A stretch of DNA of 60,000 bases, taken from contig NC_081408.1 in NCBI RefSeq assembly GCF_030272615.1, forward strand, positions 61,404,114 to 61,464,113. The letters run 5' to 3'. Within the stretch, counting starts at the first letter, position 1. Each line of letters begins with the position of its first letter. The stretch is from Cryptomeria japonica. Taxonomy: Eukaryota > Streptophyta > Pinopsida > Cupressales > Cupressaceae. Shown piece by piece: positions 1-12,513 of the stretch. The notes beneath the pieces are model-generated. The model made no database searches. It saw nothing but the letters and a program-made list of their open reading frames with translations, and was not told the origin of the DNA. The translations under genes were made by a program, and so were the position numbers.

Positions 1-540
1 CTTCTCTCGTTAATAAATCTTGTTCGCCTATTCCAAAGGAATGTGGTCGATCAGTTTTCCTATAAATAAAGAGATCTCTCTCCTCTCAGGGATAGTGGAG
101 AACGACCATAGTATTTTGTAATACACAGTCTTCTGCTATTGTTTATGTATTTTCCAGTCAAGATGAAATAAAGAGATCAATATGATTTTGAATAATTAGA
201 TAATTGTAATCTGAAGTTTTAGAGATACTCACTCAAGAGGGCCCGCTTGGTGAGTAATACTTTGTATGTTTCAGTTAATTTCATACTTCTGTAGTAGTTG
301 TTTCTGCAATTGTCTATTCTTGCAGCCATAGGAAATAGTTCCTGTGTCTGTTCCTGCAGCCACAGTAGCAGAGTAGTTCCTACTGCCCGCTAGAACTTTA
401 TCATTTAATAGTAGTTGTTTAAAGTAATTTCTGGTTGTAAGATTAAAGTATTAGTTCATTTGAGATTATGTGTGTTTACTTTAAGAAGAATTTCCTTTCT
501 TGGAGTAATATGGAATGGTTGCAATATGAACTTGGTGCAC
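1..540 (+). repeat. Probable truncated LTR or retrotransposon leader
   Basis: No coding frame is visible. The stretch contains two AATAAA polyadenylation-like signals (about 64-70 and 167-172), a short duplicated phrase around the words for 'cctgcagccacag' and a candidate primer-binding-like stretch near 533-560. These fit the R/U5 end of an LTR cut by the window edge, but there is no second copy in the window to prove it. It could equally be any non-coding repeat. Confidence 0.25.
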
Positions 541-2480
541 ATATGGTGCTGGCCCATTTCAATTTTACGTCCCTAGTCATTAATTAAATGAGCCTTTTCC
601 ACAGGAAAAGCTAGCTATTTAAGGATATTGAATCTCTAAATTGTGTTTTATTACCTAGTTACCATTCTAGTTGTGAGGACCAACAAACATCTTCAAGAAG
701 CTTCATCGGCATCAAGAACACCTCAGATGCATGGAAGAAGACTCAAAGTGCTACTAGGTTGAAAGACTTCAAATGTTCAACAACTGCAAGCAGTAGAGAG
801 GGATATCTTCAAGGTTCTCATTCTATCACATTGACATGGAGAGATCACAAGATGGCAAAGGAGAGATCATACAATCACCTCAAGGCAAGATGAGCTACCA
901 AAGAATAACAAATGACTTGACTATCACAAATACTTTATATCACCACTATGTAAGATGGACAGTAAGCTTCATCAAACATGAAGGTATTTAGAATGGAAGA
1001 ATCTCAAGAACTCTCACCACATAACAGTGACATGAAGGGATCATCCAACTACTTCAAGGCACTAGAGCATGAAGGAAATATGACTGACATGGTAGGAAAT
1101 AAGGGTCTTACAACCGTATATTCCCTTCGAGAATCCAAGAATCAAATTCAGTACATTGAAGAGATACATTCAACCAAGTGTACCATCCACTCAAAGTATA
1201 TCATGAGCAAGAGAATGTCAATCAAGGTCATCACCAAGCATATATCAAACATGATCAAAGAAGAAGATAGTTTCAAAAGAGTTAATCAAAGTCCGCTTCT
1301 CATCAATCATCACATTGAGCAATTGAATAATGTTGAGTATGAAGAGATATTGCTCAATGTTCCTTGACCAAGCACAAGTGCAAGATTGAGGTGGCATCCT
1401 AGTCACTACTCCACCAATCAGAAAGGTTCCACTTCAACATGACTAGATTCAATGAACCATCTCACCCATGGATGCACAAACTCCAATGTATCTACCCTTA
1501 ATATTTATTGGCCGAATATTCTAAGGATGACATGTTTTCAAATATTGTAATTTTCTCATTGGCTAAAGTGAGTTTGTTGTAACAAACCCTAATTAGGGTT
1601 TCATTATAAAATCTTGGTCATTGATGGAGATTCAATCATGAACATTCATTGTAAATGAGCTATCTATATAAAGCTCAAGCTCTTCATTTGTAAAGGTTAA
1701 TAGTGAATAGAGTGAATAGAGAAGAGAATAGAAAGAATAGAATAGAAACTAGAGTAGAGTAGGAGGAGAAGGCATAAATTGTTGCCTAAGTTGTAACTGA
1801 ACTCCATTTTCATTCAAGTTATGGTGAAGTGTGTTGTTTCTTTATAATGTGCATGGTTTCTTGTTCGATCTTCATGTTATATAATGAATAAATTAATTTG
1901 AATGAAGGAATTTGTTGAATGCATTCATGTGGAATCCACCTAGTCCATACCACTAGTCTCTTACTGATTGTAAGTGTGCCTTGTGTGGTCAAATGGAAGT
2001 CTTGTATACACTTAGCTTCAATTGTTATACGTCCATTTATTATGCATTAACTTGAATGGTAATAAATATTTGATGGTAATGATTTGAATATCTTCACATT
2101 ATCCTTAGAAGATTGCACTGAGCTTGTGTCAAATTGTTCTATTTGATGGTGGGACCTTGCCCAATAGGATTTCATCTAGTCATTCACTCATCTTCTTATA
2201 TTCTAGACTTTAGGAGTAGCATAGACTTCCCAAACCCCATCTCTTTTGCTCTTTTTTAATTCTTTTAACTGAGTAGATAGGACCTAAATTCTAGCAAATC
2301 AAGCATTCAGGCATTCAAACGTAAGTCCCCTTGTGATTCCAGCATAATCACATTAACCAACAAAGCTTATCCACATGTAGTCACCCAACATTCATGAACC
2401 TTGGAGTCTTCTCAAGTGATCCTTAAGCTAATCTTTAGCATTTGAAAGAGTTTGTTCAAGAGAGGATAAGATACTTTTGT
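541..2480. repeat. Non-coding transposon-like sequence with promoter-like motifs
   Basis: About 1.9 kb with no recognisable protein. A TATA-like TATATAAAG lies at about 1674-1682, and TTATAAAATC lies at about 1603. They are followed by a purine-rich leader (about 1700-1770) made of repeated 'gaatagag' phrases. This layout resembles the U3-R region of a plant LTR. A 129-codon open frame at 978-1367 is Lys/Ser/His-rich and matches nothing I know. I treat it as chance. There is no partner LTR in the window. Confidence 0.3.
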
Positions 2481-2499
2481 GTATTTTATTCTATGTTTG

Positions 2500-2850
2500 C
2501 TCGTGTCTAAAAGATACATCAACAATACATTTTTGGCTTTGTTTCTTCCTAAGGGGAGAAATGTTGTTCGACGATCGTGGACCATCTTTTGCATCAAGTT
2601 TCGAGCACTCAAGAATCTACCATTGTCTCCATATAGTGGGTGGATACATGATCTTCCATACCACCTATCTTTTCATTTTCACTTTTTGCAAGAGCTTCTT
2701 CTCATGAAGGGTAACATACTAAGTCTAATGCATAATTAGTGTAAATTTTGAGGGGGTTTTTGATCCCACTGAATTTTTATTCTTTCCTCTTTCCTTTCAT
2801 TAGATTTCTACCTCCTTAGTTAGACTTAAGCAAGGGTGTTAGCATTAGTT
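2500..2850 (+). repeat. Copy 1 of repeat D (3' end of an LTR element)
   Basis: This segment aligns by eye with 8855-9180. Shared phrases include 'gttgttcgacgatcgtgg' against 'gttgtttgacgatcgtgg', the block 'tttcattttcacttt', and 'gtgtaaattttgag' followed by a G-run. The G-run looks like a polypurine tract, and TGTTAGCATTAG about 80 bases later could be an LTR start. The two copies are clearly diverged, so this is an old element. The family is not identified. Confidence 0.55.
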
Positions 2851-3890
2851 TTGCATGTAGTTTCGCATGATCCTCTTTCTGTGAATGATGGATCGCTTGC
2901 GTGCAAACTACTACATATCAATAAGCTAACTAGTTCGATTAACTGTGATCACTGCTAGCAGTTGCCTTTATTTTCACCTAAATTCTCTGATCATACGATG
3001 GTTCTTTTTATATAAATATACATTTATGTAATATAATTGACAATATGGTTAATACTATTTTCCTTCTTAGCTGCTGTGTTCTTATCTTCTGTGCATTGGA
3101 TCTGCAAGTTTGTCTTTTTTTCTCAAACTAGATTTATTGTGCGTTGTGCGGCTACAGCTGCAAAATTTTACATTTCGAACATATACCTATCGGTCATTCC
3201 GTTCAGTTACCAAAGTGTTTTAAAATGTTTTAAATCACCGATAAAGATTATGATATGCAGACTTAAGATTGAATCTTTAAGATTGTGTCGGTCATTTAAA
3301 TGGCTTTCTAAAGTGTTTTAAAGGACCAATAAGAGTTGAAGGAGCTTCCCCATTCAATGATGATGTTGATCAGCCAGTTTAACTACTTTTCAAAGTAACT
3401 CAAATCATCAAATGAATTTTTAAATAAACTAAAAAACACTTGCAGAGTATGATGCATGGGTCCTTTTGCTTTATTGCCAAAGCAAATAAAAATGGTGATG
3501 GTAGTTATAGATAAGGCTCCAACAGCCGATGAGGGATGGAGCAGCCACATTGCAAGAAAATAGGGAAATAAAGAAGCGGTTATGTAACCGTTTGTTCTCC
3601 AATTACAAGTTAAAAATAAAAGCGCAAACACAAACATATTTGCAAGGTTTTGGTTAGTTTGTATCTTTTACATCTTCCACTATCCATCTTCTAAAACTAA
3701 TAGTATGGAAGGTACCTTAGTTTTATATTTTTAGTCTTACAATAGAAGGTTGAGTTCTTTGTAAGATGGAAGGAACTTCTTTGTATGATGAAAGGAACTC
3801 TGACTATCACTATACAATCTGCTATACTTCAACTACTGTTCCAATTCCTCCACAAACTTTTATTTTCTATACTAGCCTTGGTAATAGTCA
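2851..3890. other. Gap with no gene; possible LTR body
   Basis: I see no gene here. A TATA-like tract (TTTTTATATAAATATAC, about 3005-3022) sits about 170 bases into a possible LTR that starts near 2838. Short open frames on both strands (3037-3321, 3383-3637) have no recognisable motifs. The duplicated phrase 'aagtgttttaaa' occurs around 3212-3320. Nothing here can be called more firmly. Confidence 0.3.
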
Positions 3891-5090
3891 CGGATTATAA
3901 TTTTATATTTGAAAGTGTAAAAGCATTTTGCAAGATCATGAAATCCAATTAACGGTTGTTCCACCCATAGTAAAAACATATCTTGTGGTGCTTCTCATGT
4001 TATCAATATCACTTGCTAGATCTAAATCAACATATCCATGTAGAGTAGAATGGGAACCTCCATAACATAATGTTGAAGTAGTAGTACCTCTCAAATACCT
4101 AAGAATTTATGTTACTACATTTCATTGTTCTTTTGTAATACTATTCATATACCTTCTCACAACTCCCACTACATGTACAATATCTATCCTTATACACACC
4201 ATTGCATACATACATCAAGTTATCAAATGCTAAAAAGTATGGAACTTTGGACATGTAATTCATTGCCTCTTATATTGTGGGACACATCTCCTTAGACAAT
4301 TTTAAATGACTAGACAAAGATATACTAACTCTACATTTAATTTTTTTTAACACCTTATGTCGAGATGTACTTACTTTGAAACAATGTTAATGTGTGTAAT
4401 TTTTCTTGCCTCTTGTTATTCTTATACCAAGGATTTCTTTTTCTACACCTAAATCCTTCATATCAAATGTCTTTTGTAATTTCTTCTTAAGCTAATTTGT
4501 ATGGTGCATATTAGATTTGGAAACAAGGATGTCATCAAGATATAATAATAGTATAATATAACTACCATTTTCCAACCAATTAAAATAAAAACAATGATTA
4601 GAATTAACCTTGTTCAACTATAAAACTATCAAATTTAAAATACCATTATTGAGGTGCGTTCTTTAGGCCATACAAACTCTTCTTTATCCTTTACCCTCAG
4701 TCTTTACCTTTGAGCTCACATCCCAGTGGTTGTTGCATGTAGATTTCTTTCTCCAAATCTTCATGTAGAAAAGTTTTTTTTGCATCTAGCTATTCAAGAT
4801 GCAAGTTTTTTGTATCCACAAGATGTAATATTTTGATTGAGGTTATTTTAACAACATAAAAAAATATTTCATTAAAATGTATGCCTTTCTTTTGTACCAA
4901 ACCTTTTACAACAAGTGTTTCCTTGTACTTCATTTTTCTTCCATCTTCTTCCTTTATCCCATAAACCCATTATTTTGCAATTATCTTCACCTTTAGGCAG
5001 TTGAACCAAGTATCAAGTTTGGTTTTGTATCAAAGAGTTCATTTCCTCTTTCAAAACAAGATTTGGAACAAAAATTAGTAGCATTTAGCA
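3890..5090 (-). pseudogene. Decayed Ty1/copia pol fragment (RT and start of RNase H)
   Basis: Read on the minus strand, the fragment gives the order typical of copia pol, with several stops and frameshifts. At about 5070-4990 is a segment like the EEMNSLIQNQT...LVQLPKG entry to the reverse transcriptase. The catalytic YLDD is at 4531-4542, followed by ILVSKSNMHHT. A MKDLG...EILGIRI segment is near 4450-4380, and the RNase H-proximal phrase RYVFTMGGTTVNW is at about 3945-3985. No LTRs could be paired with it. It is a dead fragment, probably 5'-truncated, and older than element F because it is much more decayed. Confidence 0.8.
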
Positions 5091-7380
5091 TATTATAGCC
5101 TAAAGAATTGGCAACAATGGTGCATGTGATATATCACCCCTATAAATTGTTGGGGATAAATAGGGGACCTCATATTGATTAAAATCCAAGAAATGGATAA
5201 TCTCTATTGGATTAAAATTAGAAATATAAGTTAATAATATAAAATGATATTAGATTAAATTCAAAAACCATAATGTAGTTTTATTAGGTTTTCATATAAT
5301 TTTTATTTGATGATTAATTTATAAAAAGATAGCTAAATCATTTTTCAAACCATGTGAACGAAAATTTAAGGGTGAAATTACTAAGATTATGAATCATTTT
5401 AGAAAAAGGGGCCTTAAAAAAGGGCTATGTATCTATATAAAAAATTCACTTCAAAACTAGTTTAAAAAATACAATTACAGATATATTACACCTTGATCCC
5501 TTTTGGAAGTTGTATATATAAGTAATTTGGAGAATGAAGGTGTTCCCAATGCATAAGTGTTCTAGGATGGGGTGAGAGATTGTCTAAGAGAAAAATGTGT
5601 CAAATTACCTAAGATAAAAGATTAATCATTCAAGATAAAAGATATTCACTATATATACTTAGATAAATCTAGTGGATGATTATTACCTAAGATAAAAGAT
5701 TAATCATTCAAGATAAAAGATATTCACTATATATACTTAGATAAATCTAGTGGATGATTTTTTTTATTCTCTAAAGCTTTTGGCTAAATTATGAGGTAGG
5801 ACTAAATCCTTTATGTATATATCCTTGAATAATGATGACCTTGGTACACTTTCATTAGGTAAGTTTAGTCATTTAAGAGACACTTGAGTTAATAGACTGT
5901 AAATAAGTTTAAGTCTTTGGTCAAAACATTATACCACTTTTGTTTGTTGAATGCCTATGTTGTTGAATGGAAGGATGCCTATTTCATTTGATAGATTGAT
6001 AGATGGATATTTATCATGTAAGATGGATATATTATTATTGAAGAATAAAATTTAATGAAAGCCTAGTTACTTAATAAGTAAGTGATATTTTATAATAAAA
6101 AATGTGCATTTTAGATGTACAATAGAAAGTTTTTACAATTATGATTCATTGTTTTAGTTATCAAATTTGTGATCTACTTATAATTAAGTGTATAGTTCTA
6201 TATTAATTTCTTTCCACTATTGAATGTCTAACATTCCATGTATAGTTATTTTTAATATACAATTATTCATTATACTATGCAATCATAAAGACTTACACTT
6301 TTCTTTTCTTTTTTTGTATTCTTCAATGTGATATAAAAAATTAAAACTTTAAATAGTGTACATAATGTTTTTCATAAAATTCTTTAATGCATAGAATAGT
6401 TGTTTTCGGTAGTTATAATAGTTTATAATTGATAGGTATTTTCTTTGAAAAGCATAAGCATTTTGTCTACTAGTTAGTTTAAGTTATAGTTTGATATTTC
6501 TTTTAAAATAAGACTTGAATCTATAAAAGTGTTATCTTAAAAATTAGGAAAAATTTTAGGTGATATTTTCAATTTCCCTTCTTATATATAATATGTGGAT
6601 ATCACATTGATTTGAAATAAAAAAATTATTGGTTAAAGTGAAGTGAAGGCTCCACCTTATGGTTATTATATAATACCTTTTAAAATAATTAATTTTACTT
6701 TTACTTCTTAAAGTTTTATTATTATTTGATTATTTACTCTAAATAAATTATAGTGATTTTTTAATTCAGAAAAAAATGTATCATTTTTCAAACTTATCTA
6801 GTTCAATTTATCAAGAGGTGATAGAACAGAGTTAGAGTTCAAAATAAAAAGATGAAATCAACTACTGACATAGTATATATGGTGCTTAAACCATTGTGAA
6901 TGTTACTATGTTACTTTAAATTGATTCAAGTGTGAATTGAAATTCACTAGAATTTAAATTTAATAGTGGGGAATAAAAAATTGTCAAAAAAAAATAAAAT
7001 TGTAAACTAATTCAAGAATTTCTATATGGATGTTCAAGTTATCTAGAATAAATGTTTTCTTAGATTAATATGGACGGCTATGATTTCTTTGGATACAATA
7101 TTTTGTTGTTGCAACTAATAATAATAAGCTTGGATTCTCAACATTTAAATTATGATTTGTTTTTTAACAATCCTATTACAAAAATGTCTTAAATTAACTT
7201 AATTTACTATTATATTAGATAAGCTCTCTAAAATATAAGAAATGCTTTTATTCTTCTTCTAACTTTACTACAATGACAATGTTCTACAAATAATTAAATG
7301 TTGCTTTAGATTCTCAACATGTAAATAATGACTTGTTATTTTACATTCTTATTATAAAAATACCTTAAATTAATTCAAAT
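5091..7380. other. AT-rich intergenic gap
   Basis: There is no coding signal on either strand over about 2.3 kb apart from the tandem duplication listed separately. The composition is strongly AT-rich with short homopolymers. A short phrase at about 6914-6965 (around 'attgattcaagtgtgaattgaaatt') resembles one at about 59217-59262, upstream of the second UGT remnant. This may mark an ancient segmental duplication that included upstream DNA. Confidence 0.6.
5604..5759. repeat. 78-bp tandem duplication (two copies)
   Basis: The unit beginning 'attacctaagataaaag' at 5604 is repeated from 5682 with essentially no difference, giving a period of 78 bp. Each unit itself contains a shorter internal echo (two 'aagataaaagat' phrases). 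The near identity implies a recent slip or unequal exchange in otherwise old intergenic DNA. Confidence 0.9.
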
Positions 7381-7620
7381 TATTTTTTTATAAATGAAAT
7401 TATTCACATTCTTAGGTACTTTGAAGTGTTAAGTAAGCTGCAATGTGCAATTAAGATTCACCAGCATGGGACCCTTCCCAAGTTTGGAGATCCCGTATCG
7501 ACATACCCAATAAACAAAACTAATGTGCTTTCAAAAAACTGGAAAAGTTAATATGCACGACGTATATCTAGCAGTCAAATGCAAATTTGATCATACAGTC
7601 GGGGAGAATTGTCAATAAAA

Positions 7621-8125
7621 ATGGCATTGGACGCTGAAAGTAGTGTGCTTGTTCTTCAAGTTGCATCAACAACGGCGGAGGAAAAGCAGAAAGAGCTTCA
7701 TGTGGTCATGTTTCCGTGGCTTGCCCACGGTCACATATCTTCATTCGTTGAGTTTGTCAAAAGCCTGGCCACTCATGGTCTTAGAATTTCTTTCGTTTCA
7801 ATTCGGATGACTTAAATCACATATACTAAGCTTTGACTTCTAAACTTTAAGTGCTAAACATTCAGAGTTGACTGAAATTTTCTAGGCTTAATATGTTGGT
7901 GTGTGTGTGCGGTTTAAGGATGGCACTCTCAACCCCACTGAATATTAAATGAATTAAAGTGAAAACATGTGATGCACCGGCGATACATCTAGTGGAGTTG
8001 GTGATGCCCTCCATGGAAGGGTGTAGAGTCCTCTGCAGATGCTGCCAAGAGAGAAGTGCCACTACTTGTACCTTTAATTGTCATCGCCGTGGATTTTTTT
8101 AGAGAAACCCTTCAAAGTGCTATTG
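7621..8125 (+). pseudogene. UGT pseudogene 1, N-terminal part
   Basis: Family-1 UGTs transfer sugar from a UDP-sugar to small plant metabolites in the cytosol. The frame from ATG 7621 (a TTG at 7609 lies in the same frame but is not a credible start) encodes about 64 residues. They include LHVVMFPWLAHGHISSFVE, with the acceptor-site His of the N-terminal Rossmann fold, then KSLATHGLRISFVS. It stops at 7813-7815. UGT-like coding resumes at 7989 (LVELVMPSMEG). It then continues in another frame from 8023 (VESSADAAKREVPLLVPL), which matches the loop and helix that normally follow. After about 8125 the similarity ends abruptly in transposon sequence. The central roughly 230 residues of a normal 450-480-residue UGT are missing; the C-terminus is at 33631. 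This is a pseudogene with a stop, a frameshift and an insertion. The subfamily is uncertain, with UGT91/94-like wording at the start. Confidence 0.82.
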
Positions 8126-9180
8126 CAACATGGTTTGTAGATGTAAATATTGTGGAAGCAATCAACATGGACATGAATTGTGTCCTAATTTCTCACTTAA
8201 TGTTTTTCAACTATTACTTGAGAGTGCATCAAAATCTCAAGTTGCTCCTTCTCCATCTATAGAGACAATTGTTATACTTTCATTAATTGAGACCCTTATT
8301 CTTGTTAAACAGGATAATTCATCTCTTTTTCTTCTTGATTGGGATTCCTATTTGATAGACATTGCTACATTATTTGCATTGTTCAACATTGCCTACTTGC
8401 ACCATCAGGACTTTCATATCCTCTTTTCTAACAATTCCTATAGAGTTGACTCATCTTCTTTTGATATTGTGGGTGCATCTTCAAAGCTTATTTTTATCTC
8501 TTTTCCTGTGTTTGCTTCTATTATGGTAGTACCAATTTTTCATTGATCCAGCTATCACCATATATCCATAGTCAATATACTTGAATCTTCTATGGTTCCT
8601 GATTTATCTTATTAGCATTTGTCACACTTTGGCATTGTCTTAGAGACATTTGAGTAGCATTTGGAGGGGTCATCTTTGTCTTCAGTTTATGATCTACATT
8701 GGACTTTGTCAAATTCTACAGTCATCTTCAGCAGTGTGGCTTACAACGCCTAATTTGATTATAACAACTTCAACATCAACATGGAGACTATTGAGCAGTT
8801 TTTTGAGACATCATCGTACATTTGGATTCCGCTTCCAACCAATTTATATCCAGAATAGGAATCATTCATGCATTTGTATTTGGTTTTGTTTTTTCCTATG
8901 GGGAGGAATGTTGTTTGACGATCGTGGTCTATCTTACATCCAGTTTTGAAGATCTACCATTGACCGTATATTATGGGGGGATATTTGGTCCTTCAATGCC
9001 AATTATTTTCATTTTCACTTTCCGCGAGACCTTCTTGGGGTGAAGGACACTACAATATAGTTGCTACAATACAAAGTTAGTGTAAATTTTGAGGAGGGGT
9101 TTTGTTTCGACTTGGTTTTCCCTCTTTCCTTTTTCCTTTCATTAGAATTTTCTCTTCTTAATTAGACTTAGAGTGGTGTT
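8126..9180 (+). mobile_element. Remnant D copy 2: retroelement inserted in UGT pseudogene 1
   Basis: UGT similarity stops near 8125. The next frame (8130-8546, 138 codons) begins with CKYCGSNQHGHELC, a match to the retroviral-type CX2CX4HX4C zinc knuckle. This suggests the tail of a gag gene; the rest of that frame is Ser/Leu-rich and not recognised. The end of the segment (8855-9180) repeats 2500-2850, including a polypurine-like 'aaattttgaggagggg'. It is interrupted at 9180 by element C and appears to resume for about 27 bases at 33604. The element is heavily deleted, and its orientation is probably plus. Confidence 0.5.
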
Positions 9181-10808
9181 TGTAATGTCCCCTACTTGGT
9201 TTAGGATTGATTTAACAATGATTAAGCTATTTCAATAGACTTATGACTTAAATTAAGTTCATTAGGAGACCAATCTATCTTAACCTAAATCGAATCGGTG
9301 ATGTTCCATAGTTCAATCAATCAATTCACTACTAAGTAAATTGTTCATCTACCTCAACAGATAATTAACTCTATCATACTAGATAATTAATTATATCGTC
9401 CATATCACATGTTGATTCAACAAAAAAAAAAATGATATCGTCCATAATTCTTAATGCAAGTGTACACCTTGTTACTTATTCAGTTCTAAGGAAGAAGAGG
9501 ATGTCCATGTTACCAAAGCACTTAAGACCAAAATACAATAGGATCCTCAAAGATTACAGATCCAAGCTCTTACCCTATCTTGGGAATCATCCTATTAATT
9601 GGATTTAGACCGTCCCTCTTTGGAAACAACTCCATCCCCCAACTTTCTTAAATACTGACAATAGCGATAAACATTATATGCAAAGATATTCTTCTTAATC
9701 TTATTAACTTAGGAGTCCTTTCTGATTTATATTCTAATATTGTTATTTGTCTGACCAAACATTAATTTAAATTATAATTTAATCAATGTGTGTCATCCAC
9801 ATTGGTAGTAATTTAATGTTACCAACTTCTCTTACATTAACAATATCAAATTTATAATTAATAAAATTATACCATATTCAATACTGTAACCATTTTTATT
9901 AACAATGTTGACATTAGATTACTCTATTATGCGGATCCATTATAATAATAGTATCATTAAATGTCATTAGAGTTGAGTGTATAAATAATGTTAGCTGTAT
10001 TGGTACTAATTGTATTAACAATATTTATCTTATTAACTATATTTAATTATACAAGCATTGTCAATATTAATAAGATCAGATTTTATTATTAATATTAACT
10101 GTATTATTATTACTATGTTGACTATATAGTATAGCATCCTACTTATTCATTGATTGTCCTTATATTCATACTGTGATGATTTAACAGTCAATATGACTGT
10201 TGTGTTTGCGTGTTGTTTTATTTCTATTCCCCGTATGAGTGTGGTCTCCTATCTCATTCTCTAATCCCCTTCCTATTCTCTTTCTTACTATTCACGTATC
10301 CTCTTTTCCTTACTTTACCTTTCTTTCTTATTTCTTCTTATTCCCCACTCCATCCTTGTTTGCCATATTCTCTTTTTATTTTGTCTTCCTTCCGTGTGTC
10401 TTGCAAGGGAGGGTCCCATCCTTTTTAATCCGCACCAAACAAGATGTCTCTTAATAAGAGACATATTAATCCTTTTCCAATGTCTCCCTTAACTCTTCGA
10501 TGGCAGTAACAATTTGTTACGAATCGGGTTATTAAATCAATTTAAGAATTGGTGCAGTTCAGTAATACTTTATTATTTATTTTGTTAAGCACTTATATAC
10601 AAAATATGTAAAAAAATATAATATTAATTTATTTTTATTTGAATATTCCAGGAATATCATTATAATTATTTAAATAAATATTAATTAAATAATAATAAAT
10701 AAATAAATCGTTAATAATTTCAATTAATCATTCATTCATAAATATATTAATTAATAATAGTAATTGTTTCATTTAGGATAAAATAATGATCAAGGAGGGA
10801 ATATTACA
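9181..10808 (-). repeat. Element C left LTR (3' LTR), complete
   Basis: This runs from TGTAATGTCCCC to GGGAATATTACA, giving 1628 bp with TG...CA ends. Positions 9181-9700 align with 18659-19138, and 9700-10206 align with 33110-33603, which fixes this as an LTR. The middle is very AT-rich with 'attaataatattaac' phrases. Small open frames at 10210-10454 (Phe/Ser/Leu-rich) come from a pyrimidine-rich tract and are not genes. Confidence 0.85.
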
Positions 10809-11507
10809 GTCCGCGCTTCTCGAAATTGCTTGTCCTCAAGCAATTGACAAGTTTCTCAAACTGAGCCACTCCCTAATACAAGGTATGTGTATGTATATAT
10901 GAGGATATGAAGCATACATGAAGTATAAATACAATACATGTAAGGTAATGAAGCATGAAGCCTAAATATATTTAATACACATGAATACATAAGCATGAGT
11001 CATACATAAAAATACACATAAGGCGTGAATCCAGAGTATATAAGGTAAGAAGCATCTATGTAAAGCATGGAGTATACACATGAATATACACAAGGTGTGA
11101 ATTATATGTGTAATATAAATAAATATAATTAAGGCATGCTACCTAAATGTGAGACACATACAGTACATAAAGTATAGAGTATACACTTGAATTCGTTTAA
11201 GTTAAGTAATATGAAATTCACACATCAATTCACGTATGTCATAGAGCATGCCAAGCATGAATACATAAGCACACACATGAATCATATGTGGAAATATATG
11301 TGAATCATCCACAAGAGTACACTTTAGGCATGCAGACATATAAATGCATGCACAACATGTAGTGTACATGTTAGGTATGAAGCAATAAATACATGGAAGA
11401 CAAGTAAGCATGTAGCAATACACTTAAATACATATCAGACATGTAGAGGAGAAAAATCATGAAGTATACACAAAGTGAAGTAGCACAGATGTAAACATGA
11501 AGTAGAA
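10809..11507 (-). mobile_element. Element C interior, left part, with terminal hairpin
   Basis: This is non-coding. Right beside the LTR a perfect 9-bp inverted repeat (10824-10832 and 10837-10845, TCCT loop) contains the minus-strand motif TTGAGGACAAGC, a wording seen near the 3' end of many plant Ty3/gypsy interiors. From about 10870 onward the sequence is a degenerate array of 'aagcatgaa', 'atacacat' and 'aaggcatg' phrases. It continues on the other side of element A at 16523. Confidence 0.65.
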
Positions 11508-12306
11508 TGTTAGGATTCCCACAAATATTGAGAGGGGGGGTGAATCAGTATCTAACCAGTTTATAGATTTTCTTGACTTAAAACATGTACAGCATATTAA
11601 TACTGTGTACCAGTAAGCAGAAAGTAATGCAATAAACAGAGATAAAAACAACCACATGAAAAATACACCATAACACAAGGATTTAACGAGGAAACCCAGT
11701 GTGGGAAAAACCTCAGTGGGATTTGTGACCCACAATATTCACTTACTGGCCAATAAGAGAATATTACTGCTACAAGAGGGGCTTGCACATGCAGGAAGGC
11801 CAACTACCTAGAGCTCACTGCTCAAATATAAAATGGGAAGTCTCACTGACTTACAAAAATGGATTATACAAATCCAGTGTCTTGTACTGCTTCAAAATAG
11901 CATATATAATGCCAGATCCAGTACCGGTTTCTTCTCTGCTTCTTACATAAACCCTTAACCTATAATTTGCATAATAGGTCTGCCTTATTTCACCTAAATA
12001 TATTACTCTATCTTACTTACAAATGTTCTATAATGATCTCTCTTATATAAGAGTCATTTTACAACTTGCCAAGTCGTCTTACAATGATTTTACAAATAAT
12101 AAACAAAATATATTACAACAAAAATCCTATCGGCCTTTGTGTCGATATGCTTCCTTTCACTGCCAGTGTCGGTGATGTGAGTGTTAGTGTAGATTCTAAT
12201 CTTGCCGGTGAACTATCTTGTCGGTGTCATAGGATTGTAAGGTTGCCATCAATGACAAAACCTTCAATCACCTACAATGTCTCATTGGAGTGTGCATATG
12301 CCAACA
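11508..12306 (-). repeat. Element A left LTR (3' LTR), 799 bp
   Basis: TG...CA ends. It matches 15881-16522 from position 11649 onward. It contains 'attgagaggggggg' followed by 'tgaatcagtatc' near the start, and the block 'caccataacacaagg...ggaaaccca...gggaaaaacc' (about 11668-11712). Both blocks also occur in element B's LTRs. The adjoining sequence 12307-12320 reads on the minus strand as a polypurine tract (AAGGGGGAGAT). Confidence 0.88.
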
Positions 12307-12513
12307 ATCTCCCCCTTGGCATTGATGGCAACACTCATGAGAAAATTCCAAAACTTGTAATCCAAAAATGTGTACCAAAAAATATTACCAAAAATATGTG
12401 AGCTCCCTCTGAGCAGATAAGTCTTTTGTTCATTATTTTCTCATACTACTACTCCCCCTTTGTCATCAATGACAAAGGTTGTCAAGGTGTCAATAGAGTT
12501 GTAGTTTTCTGTC
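12307..12513 (-). other. Element A 3' untranslated region and polypurine tract
   Basis: The minus-strand polypurine tract directly abuts the 3' LTR. The next bases, 'ttggcattgatggcaacact', are almost the same as those next to element B's LTR (24280 onward). This is one of the main reasons to place A and B in one lineage. No coding is seen between here and the gene end at 12514. Confidence 0.75.

Noticed and set aside
978-1367. 129-codon plus-strand open frame
   Set aside because: No recognisable motif, unusual composition and placement in LTR-like non-coding sequence; no second copy to test it.
7609-7620. TTG-initiated extension of the UGT frame
   Set aside because: ATG 7621 begins the residues expected for a UGT; plant genes rarely start at TTG, and the four extra codons match nothing.
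10210-10454. Hydrophobic small frames resembling membrane peptides
   Set aside because: Pyrimidine-rich tract within element C's LTR; no conservation evidence.
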